Positions 8,958-17,861 of a DNA stretch of 64,000 nt are shown here, in pieces (position 1 is the stretch's first letter; every line of letters starts with the position of its first letter). The position numbers and the translations under genes were made by a program. The notes beneath the pieces are model-generated. The model was not told where the DNA came from. It ran no database searches and was given only the letters and a program-made list of their open reading frames with translations. The DNA comes from Paenibacillus sp. OVF10 (GTDB lineage Bacteria; Bacillota; Bacilli; Paenibacillales; Paenibacillaceae), in NCBI GenBank assembly GCA_022836915.1, contig CP094668.1, positions 2,976,001-3,040,000 on the forward strand, read 5' to 3'.

Positions 8958-10358
8958 ATGAGAAAGAAATGGTTGGTTTCCATGTTAGTAATGCTTACTT
9001 TGTTCGCTTTTCCGGTCAGCGCATTTGCGGCTGCGGAGGGTCCGACTAACATTGAACTTCAAAGTGGTTTGAACTCAGCCTTTACGTTTCTGGCTGTTGT
9101 ACTGGTGTTCTTGATGCAAGGGGGATTTGCTTTACTCGAAGCGGGTTCAACACGAATGAAGAATGCAGGACACATTGCGGGTAAGACCATCCTGACATTA
9201 GGAATTTCAGTTATTGCCTTCTGGGCTTTGGGTTTCGGTCTTGGTTTCGGTAATGGTAACAGCTTCTTTGGAACAACAGGGTTCTTCCTGAGTGGTGACA
9301 AGATGGCTGCTTCCTTCGAATCACTGGCTTTCTCCGATGTTCCACTGACTATTAAATTCGTATTCCACCTCGCCTTTGCGGCGGTATCTCTGGCCATTGC
9401 CTGCGGTGGTATGGCTGAACGTGCAAAGATGAGCGTATATATTGTTTTCGGTACTCTTTATACCATTATCATGTATCCGGTTGTTGCTCACTGGGTATGG
9501 GGCGGCGGCTGGTTGGCTGAGCTGGGTATGCAAGACTTTGCAGGATCGACGGTTGTTCACTTGACTGGTGCGACTGCAGCATTGGTAGCGACCATCTTGT
9601 TGAAACCACGTATTGGTAAATATAACAAAGACGGCAAACCTAACATCATTCCAGGTCACAACCAAGTGTATTCCGTACTCGGGGTTATTATCCTCTGGAT
9701 CGGTTGGTTCGGATTCAACCCAGGTAGTACATTATCTGCCATGGGGGATGGATTCTTCGGTTATGTTGCATTAACTACTAACGTAGCTGCTGCAGCCGGT
9801 GGTGTTGCTGCGCTGTTGATCTCATGGGCAGTACTTGGTAAGTCTGATATTCCTAGCATGTTAAACGGTGTGCTTGCGGCACTCGTTGCAATTACAGGAG
9901 CATGTGCATTCGTTGAACCTTGGGCAGCGCTGGTTATCGGTGCTCTGGCGGGTATCATCACATTCTTCACAGCACAGTACTTCGATCGTAAAGGAATTGA
10001 CGATCCAATCTACGCTTTCTCCGTGCATGGTATTGCGGGTATGTGGGGTGCGATCTCCACGGGCTTGTTCGCTACTCCTGAACTTGCCGAGAATGCTGGT
10101 GTAGGTCAAGCGGGTCTGTTCTATGGCGGTGGATTCCACCAATTGGGCGTACAGCTTCTCGGTCTGGCAGGTGCTTTTGCCTTCGTACTGGTAATGTCCT
10201 TCATTATTCTGGGCGGAATGAAAGCAATCATGGGCATCCGTGTTACTGAAGAAGAAGAAACAATGGGTCTGGATATCAGTGAGCACGGTACTTACGGATA
10301 CCCTGAACAAATGAAAAATGTAGATTCTAAATCCAATGGTGGTACGTTCAGCTCCTGA
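8958..10358 (+). CDS. amtB: Ammonium transporter Amt
   Basis: This 466-aa Amt/MEP/Rh channel begins with a cleavable signal-like segment (MRKKWLVSMLVMLTLF... SAFAA) and then about eleven membrane helices. It carries conserved Amt blocks such as QGGFALLEAGSTRMKN, ACGGMAERAKM, HWVWGGGWLAELG and DDPIYAFSVHGIAGMWGA, the last with the twin-His pore region. ATG 8958 is chosen over GTG 8949 because AGAGGGAG lies 8 bases upstream. A GlnR box sits in the leader. No PII gene (glnB/glnK) is next to it; a DUF294 protein follows 38 bases downstream. Confidence 0.96.
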   Translation: MRKKWLVSMLVMLTLFAFPVSAFAAAEGPTNIELQSGLNSAFTFLAVVLVFLMQGGFALLEAGSTRMKNAGHIAGKTILTLGISVIAFWALGFGLGFGNGNSFFGTTGFFLSGDKMAASFESLAFSDVPLTIKFVFHLAFAAVSLAIACGGMAERAKMSVYIVFGTLYTIIMYPVVAHWVWGGGWLAELGMQDFAGSTVVHLTGATAALVATILLKPRIGKYNKDGKPNIIPGHNQVYSVLGVIILWIGWFGFNPGSTLSAMGDGFFGYVALTTNVAAAAGGVAALLISWAVLGKSDIPSMLNGVLAALVAITGACAFVEPWAALVIGALAGIITFFTAQYFDRKGIDDPIYAFSVHGIAGMWGAISTGLFATPELAENAGVGQAGLFYGGGFHQLGVQLLGLAGAFAFVLVMSFIILGGMKAIMGIRVTEEEETMGLDISEHGTYGYPEQMKNVDSKSNGGTFSS

Positions 10359-10396
10359 GGTGAATGATGCTGAATCATGCTTCAAGGAGGCTGGAC

Positions 10397-11485
10397 ATGA
10401 TGGAACCCATCTCGTATACAAACTATTCCTGGTCTTATCAGGGAATCGATGGTGCGGTGTCTTCTCAAGAACTGCGCCAGGCACGTGTGATATTACAGAA
10501 CGAGCTCCAGGAATTGTTGTCCGCTTCCTTGTCGCCGATCGAGTGGTACCAAACGGTAAATGAACTGCATGACCGGATTGCACGGAAAGCAGTAGAGTTA
10601 TGCATTCAGGGGATGGTTGAGGAAGGCTTCGGCCAACCTCCCGTCCCCTATGCCTTTATCGTATTTGGCAGTTCCGGCAGGGAAGAAGCAACGTTATGGA
10701 GTGATCAGGATAATGGCATGATCATTAGCGATACTCCGCATGAAGGTAAAGAGGAATATTTTGCTCAGCTCGGACAGCGAATGACGGATATGTTGGAAGA
10801 GCTTGGTTACGCCAAATGCGAAGGCAAAGTCATGTGCTCTGAGCCACTCTGGAGAAAAACGCTGGCGTCATGGAAGCATCAATTAGCAGATTGGAGCTCG
10901 GATCTGAATTGGGAGCCCGTTCGTAATCTCATTATTGCTTCAGACATGCGTTTTGTTGCAGGTGAGCAAAGTCTGGCGGAGGAATGGATCACGAGTTTTT
11001 ATGAACAGTTCAGACTGGTTCCTGAACTTTCGGATGCAGTTCTTCGCAATACGGTTAAACATAAAGCTACATTAAATGTACTTGGACGTGTGGTCACAGA
11101 ACGATTTGGTGAACATGCAGGCGGATTTGATGTTAAGTATGGTTTGTACATTCCGCTGGTGAACAGTGCCCGTTATTTGGCTTTGCAACATGGGATCAAG
11201 GAGTCATCGACGTTAAAAAGAATGGAGAGATTGAATTCACTTGAAGCTGTTCCATTTACATTACTGGATGCATGCCAGCGGGCCTTCTTAGCCGCTTTGA
11301 AGTTTCGCCGAAGTACACCGGTTGTCATCCAAGGGGATTTGCAACATAGCAGTGGGTTCCTGGATGAGAAACAGATGAAACAAAAGCAGATTCATTATGA
11401 GCTCAGGGATACGCTCGGGTTGGTACGACGAGTGCATCGTGCTTTGCAAAGACAGTTGCGTTTTGCAGAAAGGAGACGTCCATGA
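10397..11485 (+). CDS. DUF294 (GlnD-like) nucleotidyltransferase
   Basis: The 362-aa protein has a nucleotidyltransferase core (FIVFGSSGREEATLWSDQDN, ~91-110) with the G-S and D-x-D pattern shared with GlnD uridylyltransferases, followed by the DUF294 C-terminal substrate-binding domain. Unlike many family members it has no CBS pair. AGGAGG lies six bases before ATG 10397. The stop overlaps the start of the exonuclease gene (ATGA), so the two are translationally coupled. The position after amtB suggests a role in nitrogen signalling or transporter control, which is inference. Confidence 0.88.
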   Translation: MMEPISYTNYSWSYQGIDGAVSSQELRQARVILQNELQELLSASLSPIEWYQTVNELHDRIARKAVELCIQGMVEEGFGQPPVPYAFIVFGSSGREEATLWSDQDNGMIISDTPHEGKEEYFAQLGQRMTDMLEELGYAKCEGKVMCSEPLWRKTLASWKHQLADWSSDLNWEPVRNLIIASDMRFVAGEQSLAEEWITSFYEQFRLVPELSDAVLRNTVKHKATLNVLGRVVTERFGEHAGGFDVKYGLYIPLVNSARYLALQHGIKESSTLKRMERLNSLEAVPFTLLDACQRAFLAALKFRRSTPVVIQGDLQHSSGFLDEKQMKQKQIHYELRDTLGLVRRVHRALQRQLRFAERRRP

Positions 11486-12216
11486 GAGAGCCGGCAAGGG
11501 GCAATACAGGATTCTGGAATTCGCTGCGTCAGGGAGGTTCCTTCCGCCATCGCTTCCATTATGGGAGCCCCTACGGCGCAACACATGGCGTTTATCCGCT
11601 CTATGATGAGAGAACAGCGCAGACCTGAGGTTCTGCATACGCCTCTAAATGAGCTGGACGCAGTTGTATTTGATCTGGAAACGACGGGTTTTTCGCCCCA
11701 GCATGGGGATGAGATTATCTCATTTGGTGCGGTCCGTATACATGGTGGTGTGGTACTGGAAGGAGAACAGTTCTATACGGTGGTGCAGTCCAAGACTGCG
11801 GTTCCGGAACATATTACTGAACTTACAGGTATTACGCAGGAGATGACGCTGGACGCACCAACTTTGCTGGAAGGGCTGCATGATTTCATGTCTTTTGTAG
11901 GTGGAAATGTTCTGATTGCACACGCAAGTGCGCATGACCGAGCCTTTCTGAATGCTGCTCTGTGGCGGACTTCGAAAGTAAGACTGACACATCGTTTAAT
12001 TGATACGATGATGTTGGCACGCTGGCTTGAACCAAGCAGGCCGGGGTATGGTCTGGATGAATTGCTGGAATCCAGAGGATTCCGATCCATGGACGTCATC
12101 ATGCACTGGAAGATTCAAAAATGACTGCACAGTTATGGTCCTGTTATCTGGAGGACATGATGCGTAAAAATGTGGAGACCTTGGGTGATTTGTATACCCA
12201 GCTAAGTCACGCATAA
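11482..12216 (+). pseudogene. DnaQ-like 3'-5' exonuclease, two frameshifts
   Basis: The DEDDh exonuclease fold is clear: Exo I FDLETTGFSP, Exo II IAHASAHDRAFLN and, after repair, Exo III GRHHALEDS. The start ATG overlaps the DUF294 stop and has AAGGAG upstream. The frame is broken at about 11530 (two bases missing or one extra in the GGGAGG region; repaired it reads LRQGGVPSAIASIMG) and at about 12083, after which the family ending with HHALEDSKMTAQLWSCY continues to the stop at 12216. Repaired length is about 245 aa. Function with its DUF294 partner is unknown. Confidence 0.85.
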
Positions 12217-12693
12217 CGGAACGGGAAGCAGATTGTATGAAGGCACAACGCGGTGTGCCTGATCCTGCGATTCCTTCGAGGGTTCAATCAGATAACCGTT
12301 CAGATGCATATGAGATCGCGACCCACTTGTTAGGTCGGGTGAGCCGATGAGGTACATCTGAAGCAAACCGGCGAAGGCCGGAAGAGCTTGCAAGTCCTCT
12401 AAGGAAGGAACAGGCCTGGTCTGCGGATGAGAATGGAAGATACCAATGAGCTTAGGCTCGGAGAATACGCACCGAATCCATTCGGCATCATCCAGAGTAA
12501 AATGGTGCAGCGGGTCAGGTGCTACGTTACGAATGGGCTGAAACCGACTGATTCGTATACCGCCCGCTGCGGTTTCACCCAGCATAACCCCGCAGGCTTC
12601 TTGCGGCAGCGAAAGGAACATGTGCTTTGACATCTCTTGTTCTACGGAAGAAGGGATGTAGAAGACGTTTTGCTGCCCGTGAAGTGCTGCCAT
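12202..12693 (-). CDS. JAMM/MPN (M67) family metalloprotease
   Basis: The 163-aa protein has the JAMM zinc site: Glu in PQEACGVMLGE (~32) and HSHPQTRPVPSLED, fitting H-x-H-x(7)-S-x2-D. Bacterial members are thought to remove C-terminal adducts or isopeptide links, for example in sulfur-carrier processing; the substrate here is unknown. GAGAGGGGTG lies 8 bases before the ATG. Its end overlaps that of the exonuclease by 15 bases, tail to tail. Confidence 0.85.
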   Translation of the reverse strand: MAALHGQQNVFYIPSSVEQEMSKHMFLSLPQEACGVMLGETAAGGIRISRFQPIRNVAPDPLHHFTLDDAEWIRCVFSEPKLIGIFHSHPQTRPVPSLEDLQALPAFAGLLQMYLIGSPDLTSGSRSHMHLNGYLIEPSKESQDQAHRVVPSYNLLPVPLCVT

Positions 12694-12716
12694 TTGTATT
12701 CACCCCTCTCTCTTTG

Positions 12717-12745
12717 GCTCCTGCTTAGGCAGGAGTCCTTTTTCA
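12717..12745. terminator. Hairpin with T run
   Basis: CTCCTGC-TTAG-GCAGGAG is followed by TCCTTTTTC on the plus strand. It lies in the leader of the minus-strand JAMM gene and may stop plus-strand antisense readthrough into the thioredoxin-like gene. Confidence 0.5.
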
Positions 12746-12766
12746 TTTTATTTTCTGTAATGCGGA

Positions 12767-12796
12767 TTGTAAAATTTTAAAGGAAAAGGGTACAAT
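12767..12796 (+). promoter_or_regulatory. Possible promoter of the thioredoxin-like gene
   Basis: TTGTAA, an 18-bp spacer and TACAAT lie about 120 bases upstream of the start codon. Confidence 0.4.
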
Positions 12797-12919
12797 AATA
12801 AAGAGAACATTTGGCAATCATGTTCTGGTGAACTGTGATAGAGCGTGATAAACACTTAGCATGTGCAGAAATTACGGTTTCAGTTTCAATATGCTAATTA
12901 TATAAAAGGGTGGCTGGTT

Positions 12920-13471
12920 ATGAAACGAAACATATACATACTCCTTGGTGTTGTCTTGCTGGTTGGTATTGCACTGGCCCAGAATGCGGGTGACGGCATT
13001 GCAGCCGTCTTTAAGCAGGAAGAACCGATGCCTACAGAGACGGGACCACGTGCGGGTCTTCTGGCACCTGCTTTTTCTCTGACAGCAATGGATGGAAAGA
13101 CGTACAGTGTGGGCGGTGCCAAAGATAAAGCTATTTTCGTCAGTTTCTGGGCATCCTGGTGTGAGCCGTGTAAGCAGGAAGCACCAGAGCTGAATAGAAT
13201 GGCCGCGAAATACAAGGATAAGCTTGACCTCTATGGTGTTAATGTAACATCCTACGATAAACTTAAGGATGCCAAAGCTTTTGTGGATGAGTACCAACTG
13301 ACGTTCCCTATTCCCTTGGATGAGAAGGGGACTGTGTATGCTCAATACAATGGGGTGGCTTTTCCAACGAATGTTCTGATTGACTCCAGAGGAGTTATAC
13401 AGGAGATTGTTCTGGGCATACTGCCTGAAAAAGAGTTGGAGCGTAAGATTGAAAAGTTAATTGCGAATTAA
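12920..13471 (+). CDS. TlpA/ResA-like membrane-anchored thiol-disulfide oxidoreductase
   Basis: The 183-aa protein has an N-terminal membrane anchor (YILLGVVLLVGIALA) and an extracytoplasmic thioredoxin fold with the active site FWASWCEPCKQEAPEL (~77-92) and cis-Pro region VAFPTNVLID. ResA-type proteins reduce disulfides outside the membrane, for example in apocytochrome c. No cytochrome maturation gene is adjacent, so the partner is unknown. ATG 12920 follows AAAGGGTGG; the upstream open frame has no binding site. A strong terminator follows. Confidence 0.85.
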   Translation: MKRNIYILLGVVLLVGIALAQNAGDGIAAVFKQEEPMPTETGPRAGLLAPAFSLTAMDGKTYSVGGAKDKAIFVSFWASWCEPCKQEAPELNRMAAKYKDKLDLYGVNVTSYDKLKDAKAFVDEYQLTFPIPLDEKGTVYAQYNGVAFPTNVLIDSRGVIQEIVLGILPEKELERKIEKLIAN

Positions 13472-13487
13472 TTTTCTGCAAAGAAAG

Positions 13488-13533
13488 AAGCCTTTGCATC
13501 CATGAATCATGGGTGCAGAGGCTTCCTTTTATT
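13488..13533 (+). terminator. Rho-independent terminator
   Basis: GAAGCCT-TGCA-CCATG pairs with CATGG-TGCA-AGGCTTC, followed by CTTTTATTTT. Confidence 0.85.
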
Positions 13534-13559
13534 TTCCGGGAAATAAGCTTTAAGAGCTT

Positions 13560-13582
13560 GTTCAAAAAAGCCTTTTTTGAAC
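13560..13582. repeat. Perfect AT-rich palindrome
   Basis: GTTCAAAAAA and TTTTTTGAAC form a perfect 10-bp stem with a 3-base loop just past the cimA stop. It may end the cimA transcript (minus strand) or be a dispersed intergenic repeat. Confidence 0.6.
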
Positions 13583-13589
13583 ATACACT

Positions 13590-15208
13590 TTAATGATTAC
13601 TTATCCCATGAGCAGGAATAGGGAGTGTGCCTGGCTCATCCTGCAATTTTTCTTGAAGCAAAGCATAGCGGAAACTGTGTACAAGAGCTTCCCAACTTGC
13701 TTCAATTACGTTCTCGGATACACCAACTGTGTTCCATGTATTTTCCGTATTTTTGGATTCGATCAATACACGAACTTTGGCGGCTGTGGCATCTTTCTCA
13801 TCCAGTACACGCACTTTGTAGTCTGACAGATGCATATTGGCAAGTGAAGGGAAGTATTGCACCAGCGCTTTCCGAAGCGCATTATCGAGTGCGTTAACCG
13901 GACCATTGCCCTCAGCAGCGGTATAAGCGCTTGTTCCAGCGATATTCACTTTGACAAAAGCTTCGGAAACAACAGATTTTCCCGCCGTTTTCTCTACAAG
14001 CATTTTGAATGATTCAAAAGTGAACAATTCTTTCATGTCACCGTTCGCTTCACGAATTAACAATTCAAGCGAAGCATCTGCACCTTCGAACTGGTAACCC
14101 TGATGCTCCAGGTCTTTAATTTTCTCAATAATCTGACGTGAATTGGCACTGCTTGGATCGAACTCAAGCCCCAGTTCCTGAGCTTTGGATACAATGTTAC
14201 TTTGTCCGGCAAGTTCCGAGACCAGCACACGTTGTTTGTTACCAACCAGTTCGGGCACGATGTGTTCATAGGTACGGGAATCCCGCAGGATGGCAGAGAC
14301 GTGAATTCCACCTTTGTGAGCAAAAGCAGCATTGCCGACATAAGGCTGATTAATCGGCATATTTACATTGGCAATCTCGCTAACATAACGAGCCACGTTT
14401 GTAAGTTGTCTCATGGAATCCTCAGTAACACATTCATAGCCAAGTTTCAGTTGCAGGTTCGGGATGATGGACGCTAGATTGGCGTTACCGCAGCGCTCTC
14501 CATAACCGTTCATTGTTCCTTGCACCTGACGGGCTCCGGCTTGTACAGCGCTGAGTGTGTTGGCTACAGCCAGTTCACAATCATTATGTGTATGGATGCC
14601 GAGATGTGCATGAGGCAGGCTTCTATGCAGTGTGGATACGATCTCATGTACCTCGTTTGGCATGGTCCCGCCGTTGGTATCACACATGACGAGCCAGTCC
14701 GCTCCAGCTTCGTGAGCCTTGGTCAAGACCGCTTGAGCATACTCTGGGTTATGTTTGAATCCGTCAAAGAAGTGTTCTGCATCAAAGATCACTTCCATAC
14801 CATTTTGTTTCAGATAGGCGATGGAATCATAGATCATGGACAAGTTTTCTTCCAATGTAGTCTGCAAAGCGGTATGCACATGGAAGTCCCATGATTTACC
14901 GACCAAAGTTGCAGCCTGAGCACCAGATTCGATCATGCGCTTCAGGTTGGCGTCTTCACTAGCAACGCTGCCTTTACGGCGGGTACTGCCAAAAGCAACA
15001 ACCTTTGCGTTCAGGTTTAATTCCTTGACTCTTTTGAAAAACTCAATGTCCTTGGTATTGCTGCCGGGAATTCCGCCTTCAATATAATGGACACCCAGGT
15101 CATCAAGCTTCTTGGCAATTTTGAGTTTGTCGTCTGCCGATAAGCTGACACCTCCCCTTGTGTGCCGTCACGTAAAGTCGTATCGAAGATGGAAATGGCC
15201 TTTGACAT
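13590..15208 (-). pseudogene. cimA: (R)-citramalate synthase, one frameshift
   Basis: CimA condenses pyruvate with acetyl-CoA to citramalate, an entry to isoleucine biosynthesis. The HMGL-like catalytic domain starts IFDTTLRDGTQGEG and carries GIHTHNDCELAVANTL; a LeuA-type allosteric dimer domain occupies the C-terminal ~130 residues. As written, the frame from ATG 15208 breaks at 15151-15152: one more G (minus strand) turns GEVSAYRQT into GEGVSLSADDKLK and the frame then runs unbroken to 13590, 539 aa. The ATG has AAGGAGG upstream. No T-box is visible in the ~200-base leader. 2-isopropylmalate synthase is a less likely alternative, as the length and N-terminus fit CimA. Confidence 0.9.
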
Positions 15209-15534
15209 GAAGATCCTCCTTTGAGATAAAGCGCTCTTTTAAAAGATTGGATTGTAAGTTGGGAAAGCTGTTAAGTACGTTAGTGGACGAATCCTTCGAT
15301 TCGGCAACGCTACACTGTGTTAAACTGGGTGCGCTGATTTGTCCTAAAGTCGTCAATTTGTATAATTAATTATTATAGCACCATTATAGCCAAATGCTAC
15401 ATAGAAATCGCAGTTTCATGTAACAATTAACGGATTTTAGAGCAAAAAGAAGGATGTTAATGATAATCCGGATGTATGTTATAATTTATTATTGAGTTTT
15501 AATTGGAATATATGGAAGAAAAGGAGGGTTGATT

Positions 15535-15642
15535 TTGAGTTTTGTATGGGAAAATACGGTTATTGCGCTGATCACATTGATCCTTTTTGTGAGTGTAGGC
15601 TGGTTAATTATTCGGTCTCTGATCAGTTCTCGCAGAAAATAA
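15535..15642 (+). CDS. Small single-span membrane protein, 35 aa
   Basis: A TTG six bases after a strong AAGGAGGG starts a 35-residue frame with one membrane helix (ALITLILFVSVGWLIIRSL) and a basic C-terminus ending RRK. Short proteins of this shape are common and poorly annotated; no family is recognised. It lies between cimA (divergent) and dinB. Confidence 0.6.
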   Translation: MSFVWENTVIALITLILFVSVGWLIIRSLISSRRK

Positions 15643-15735
15643 ATGTTCGTGACTGAATTAACATAACGGGTTTGATATACTATAGAAGAAAGAAATTCGT
15701 TTCATTAATTAGTGTGCAAGAAAGGGCGGGGGTTC

Positions 15736-17040
15736 ATGATGTCTTCAGACGGCAATCCTCCAGCGAATGTGGATCAATACTACCCTACAGCCGGACGGGT
15801 GATTCTGCATGTCGATATGAATGCTTTCTACTGCTCTGTACATGAAGCCGAGGAACCAGATTTATATAGAGGAAAAGCAACGGCCGTTGCGGGCAGCAGT
15901 GAACTGCGAAAGGGTGTAATTGTAACCTGCTCATATGCCGCTCGTAATCGAGGCATCTCAACAGGTATGGTTGTCCACCAAGCCATGAAAAAGTGCCCTG
16001 ATCTCATTGTGATTCGTCCTGATTTTCATTTATATCGTCAATATTCAAGAGCTTTCATGCAGATTGCGTATAGTTATACCCCTCAACTTGAGGCTACATC
16101 CATTGATGAATGTTATCTTGATATTACAGGTTCAAGGCAATTCGGGAATCCAATGGAGATTGCGGAGAGCATTCAGCGTAGAATCAAGGATGAATTGGGG
16201 CTGCCATGTTCCATTGGCATTGCACCCAACAAATTATTGGCGAAAATGGCTTCGGATCTGAAAAAACCGAACGGTATCTCCATTTTACGCATGAGGGACG
16301 TACCCCGGATTCTTTGGCACAGACCATGCAACGAGATGTTTGGCATTGGCAAAAAAACGGCTGAAAAGCTGAAAAAACTGGGCATTGAAACGATTGGTCA
16401 ATTGGCCCAGTCGGATGAGAACATGTTGACCGAACTATTCGGAGTTAATGGAACATGGCTCAAAAATTCTGCGAATGGCATTAACCATTCCGCAGTTCAC
16501 GCGGAACGGGAAGCCAATAAATCCATTGGGCATACAACCACTTTACCGGCGGATGTATCGGATATGAATGAGATTCATCGGGTATTCCTCAATATAAGTG
16601 ATCAGGTAGCCAGAAGGTTGCGCAAGCACGAAATGTTCAGCCAGGGGATTCAGATTACGATCCGCACACCGGATATGAAGACAATCACCCGATCACGTCT
16701 AATGGAAGTTCCTACGGAGGATGCAACGGTCATTTACCGTGAGGCCTGTAAACTATTTGAGAAGCATTGGGGTAGTGGCAAGCCTGTACGCATGCTCGGT
16801 GTGACACTTCAGAACCTGATTCCAAGAGAGGAATCCGCTGTACAGATGGACTTGTTCGAATATGAGCAGAAGCCCAAGAAGGACAATCTGATTCGGATTA
16901 TGGATCAGTTACGTGATAAATTTGGTGAGAATGCTGTTGTGACCGCAGGTATGCTTGGAGACGATCCTTCCGTGCTGCTTCGTAATCATAAAGTGCGCGG
17001 TACTTCCCTGCAAAAAGATAACTTGCAAAGTCTTGATTAA
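15736..17040 (+). CDS. dinB: DNA polymerase IV (Y family)
   Basis: This translesion polymerase of 434 aa has the Y-family motifs HVDMNAFYCSVHE (~24-36), YSYTPQLEATSIDECYLD with the catalytic Asp-Glu pair, the GIGKKTAEKLKKLGIETIG helix-hairpin-helix in the thumb, and a little-finger domain. QMDLFEY near residue 370 is a beta-clamp binding motif (QxxLF). ATG 15736 is chosen after AAAGGGCGGGG; a GTG at 15712 is in frame but lies before the binding site. No LexA box was seen upstream. Confidence 0.93.
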   Translation: MMSSDGNPPANVDQYYPTAGRVILHVDMNAFYCSVHEAEEPDLYRGKATAVAGSSELRKGVIVTCSYAARNRGISTGMVVHQAMKKCPDLIVIRPDFHLYRQYSRAFMQIAYSYTPQLEATSIDECYLDITGSRQFGNPMEIAESIQRRIKDELGLPCSIGIAPNKLLAKMASDLKKPNGISILRMRDVPRILWHRPCNEMFGIGKKTAEKLKKLGIETIGQLAQSDENMLTELFGVNGTWLKNSANGINHSAVHAEREANKSIGHTTTLPADVSDMNEIHRVFLNISDQVARRLRKHEMFSQGIQITIRTPDMKTITRSRLMEVPTEDATVIYREACKLFEKHWGSGKPVRMLGVTLQNLIPREESAVQMDLFEYEQKPKKDNLIRIMDQLRDKFGENAVVTAGMLGDDPSVLLRNHKVRGTSLQKDNLQSLD

Positions 17041-17157
17041 ATAGGGGATAATAGAGACTTGTGGTTGCAAAATGATTTGTAATTATCCTTACTTTGTATT
17101 AATATGTTTCTAGATAAAAACACTGTACGTTTCGAATTTTAGGAGGAGAGAATGTAA

Positions 17158-17400
<243 letters not shown>

Positions 17401-17420
17401 GTATTTCTTGCATGAACACA

Positions 17421-17465
17421 GAGCACTTTCTTTTGTCTTTACGACAAGGGATGGTGCTTTTTTTG
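17421..17465 (+). terminator. Rho-independent terminator of fer
   Basis: AGCAC...TTGTC pairs with GACAA...GTGCT, followed by TTTTTTTG. Confidence 0.75.
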
Positions 17466-17617
17466 TTTTCATTTTACTGTGATCTTATGACCTGTGGATC
17501 AAGGACGATTATTGTCGAAAACCCTTTTTCCACCGGGTACTCAAGTCCTATGGATTCAACGCCTGGTTATGCCGATATATAATGATATACGGAAAAAGGT
17601 GAATAGTGGAGGATCGG

Positions 17618-17854
17618 ATGCAAAATACTCATCTAAGAACATATGTCAAGAAACATCCAGACAATAAAATGGCTTGGTACTTGCTTGGAAAGGAGTACTT
17701 GGGCGAAGGACAAGAGGCTAAAGCCAATTATTGTTTTCAGCAAGCGGGCGAGGTTTACGAGGCATTTGAACGCAGTAAAGCTCCTGCGGACATCTGGGTA
17801 GACTATCAGGAGAAATTGGTAGAGATGTCTGAGCAAAAGAGAAAAACAACGTAG
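17618..17854 (+). CDS. Small TPR-like protein
   Basis: The 78-aa product contains one TPR-like helix pair (NKMAWYLLGKEYLGEGQEAK ... CFQQAGEVYEAFE). GGAGG lies five bases before ATG 17618; a GTG at 17606 is in frame but overlaps the binding site. It is directly upstream of the L,D-transpeptidase gene with an 8-base gap and is probably cotranscribed. Its function is unknown; a scaffolding role is only a guess. Confidence 0.7.
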   Translation: MQNTHLRTYVKKHPDNKMAWYLLGKEYLGEGQEAKANYCFQQAGEVYEAFERSKAPADIWVDYQEKLVEMSEQKRKTT

Positions 17855-17861
17855 ACGCAAA

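Noticed and set aside
9861..10583. 240-aa frame antisense to amtB and DUF294
   Set aside because: Shadow of two strongly conserved genes on the other strand, with Cys/His-rich random composition.
15209..15420. T-box leader upstream of cimA
   Set aside because: No AGGGTGGNACCGCG-like T-box sequence or antiterminator/terminator pair was found in the leader.
15643..15735. LexA box upstream of dinB
   Set aside because: No CGAAC-N4-GTTCG-like site in the short upstream gap.
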